Origin: Clostridia bacterium
GTDB taxonomy: Bacteria > Bacillota > Clostridia > Christensenellales > Aristaeellaceae
Direction of reading: 5' to 3'
Assembly (NCBI GenBank): GCA_030530315.1
Contig: JAUMVG010000011.1
Location: 2,814-61,973, forward strand
Length of the DNA stretch: 59,160 nt
Below, piece after piece: positions 59,070 to 59,160 of this stretch. Below the pieces are notes generated by a model. That model was not told where the DNA came from. It saw only the letters and a list, made by a program, of their open reading frames with translations, and ran no database searches. Both the position numbers and the translations under genes were made by a program. Every line of letters starts with the position of its first letter. Positions within the stretch are counted from its first letter, which is position 1.

Positions 59070-59160
59070 GGCCGTACCCCCTTCCCGCATCCCGCCCCGC
59101 GGCCTGCGCTACTCGCTTCGCTCGCTTGCCCGCGGGTTTCACCTGCGTCTTGCCCCTTCC
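59070..59160 (-). other. Window edge; possible 3' end of an upstream gene
   Basis: On the minus strand one frame is open across this stretch and ends in a TGA that overlaps the kinase ATG (CCATGA). It may be the end of the partner response regulator, but its residues (QDAGETRGQASEASSAG...) do not resemble a response-regulator C-terminus. Too short to decide. Confidence 0.25.

Noticed and set aside
59070-59160. Partial response-regulator gene at the window edge
   Set aside because: The only open frame ending at the kinase ATG does not look like a response-regulator C-terminus, so it was kept only as an uncertain note.

Overview
The window looks like chromosomal DNA from a GC-rich anaerobic Firmicute, probably a gut or rumen Clostridia-type organism. 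HPr kinase/phosphorylase, ScpB, an RNHCP protein, a CD3324-family protein, an ECF riboflavin transporter and strong AGGAGG ribosome-binding sites point to Firmicutes. Rubredoxin, indolepyruvate:ferredoxin oxidoreductase, fused FeoAB and B12 synthesis point to anaerobic life. I could not assign genus or species. No rRNA, tRNA, CRISPR array, prophage or transposase gene was seen.

Layout. 1-2000: yceD-rpmF, a VOC protein and a DUF2461 protein, then a hairpin-rich intergenic element. 2.3-6.8 kb (minus): a heterodimeric ABC exporter followed by a SPOR-like membrane protein whose Shine-Dalgarno sequence can be sequestered in a hairpin. 6.9-11.4 kb: a membrane zinc-peptidase-like protein, then a minus-strand iron unit (MarR regulator, FeoA-FeoB fusion, a 50-aa FeoB-associated Cys-rich protein, an HMA-domain protein). 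11.5-15.5 kb: an Ig-like/L,D-transpeptidase, a P1B metal ATPase and a TetR regulator.

15.5-26.7 kb is the centrepiece: a cobalamin riboswitch with a terminator, followed by hemA-hemB-hemL-hemC-cobA/hemD-cbiL-ABC ATPase-ABC-2 permease-cbiK-tandem NEAT-like surface protein-sirC. These enzymes run from glutamyl-tRNA to cobalt-factor III, so the 5-aminolevulinate pathway here is tied to corrin rather than heme. The transporter pair and surface protein inside this tightly coupled operon have no assigned role.

26.9-32.3 kb (minus): dihydrolipoyl dehydrogenase, rubredoxin and a nucleoside-type ABC transporter without its binding protein. 32.7-34.2 kb: a SleB-like hydrolase, then a promoter, 10-codon leader ORF and hairpin ahead of a CD3324-RNHCP gene pair. 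34.4-43.1 kb (minus): a YjjG-like phosphatase, a polar amino-acid ABC transporter, a stand-alone SIR2-like protein, an SH3-like secreted protein, deoC, a region with a cluster of DnaA-box-like sites, a sugar isomerase, a small holin-4-type membrane protein and an RluA-type pseudouridine synthase. 43.3-45.2 kb: a PfkB sugar kinase and an SDR. 45.3-50.0 kb (minus): iorBA, a proline/glutamate-rich peptidoglycan-binding protein and scpB. 50.2-55.6 kb (plus): Cof phosphatase, hprK, ROK kinase, pepT and a DHHW/AlgJ-like protein. 55.7-59.1 kb (minus): an XRE regulator, an FMN riboswitch with ribU, and a histidine kinase.

Several small inverted-repeat (MITE-like) elements sit between genes. Two of them supply the stop codon of the gene next to them (cobA/hemD and the pseudouridine synthase).
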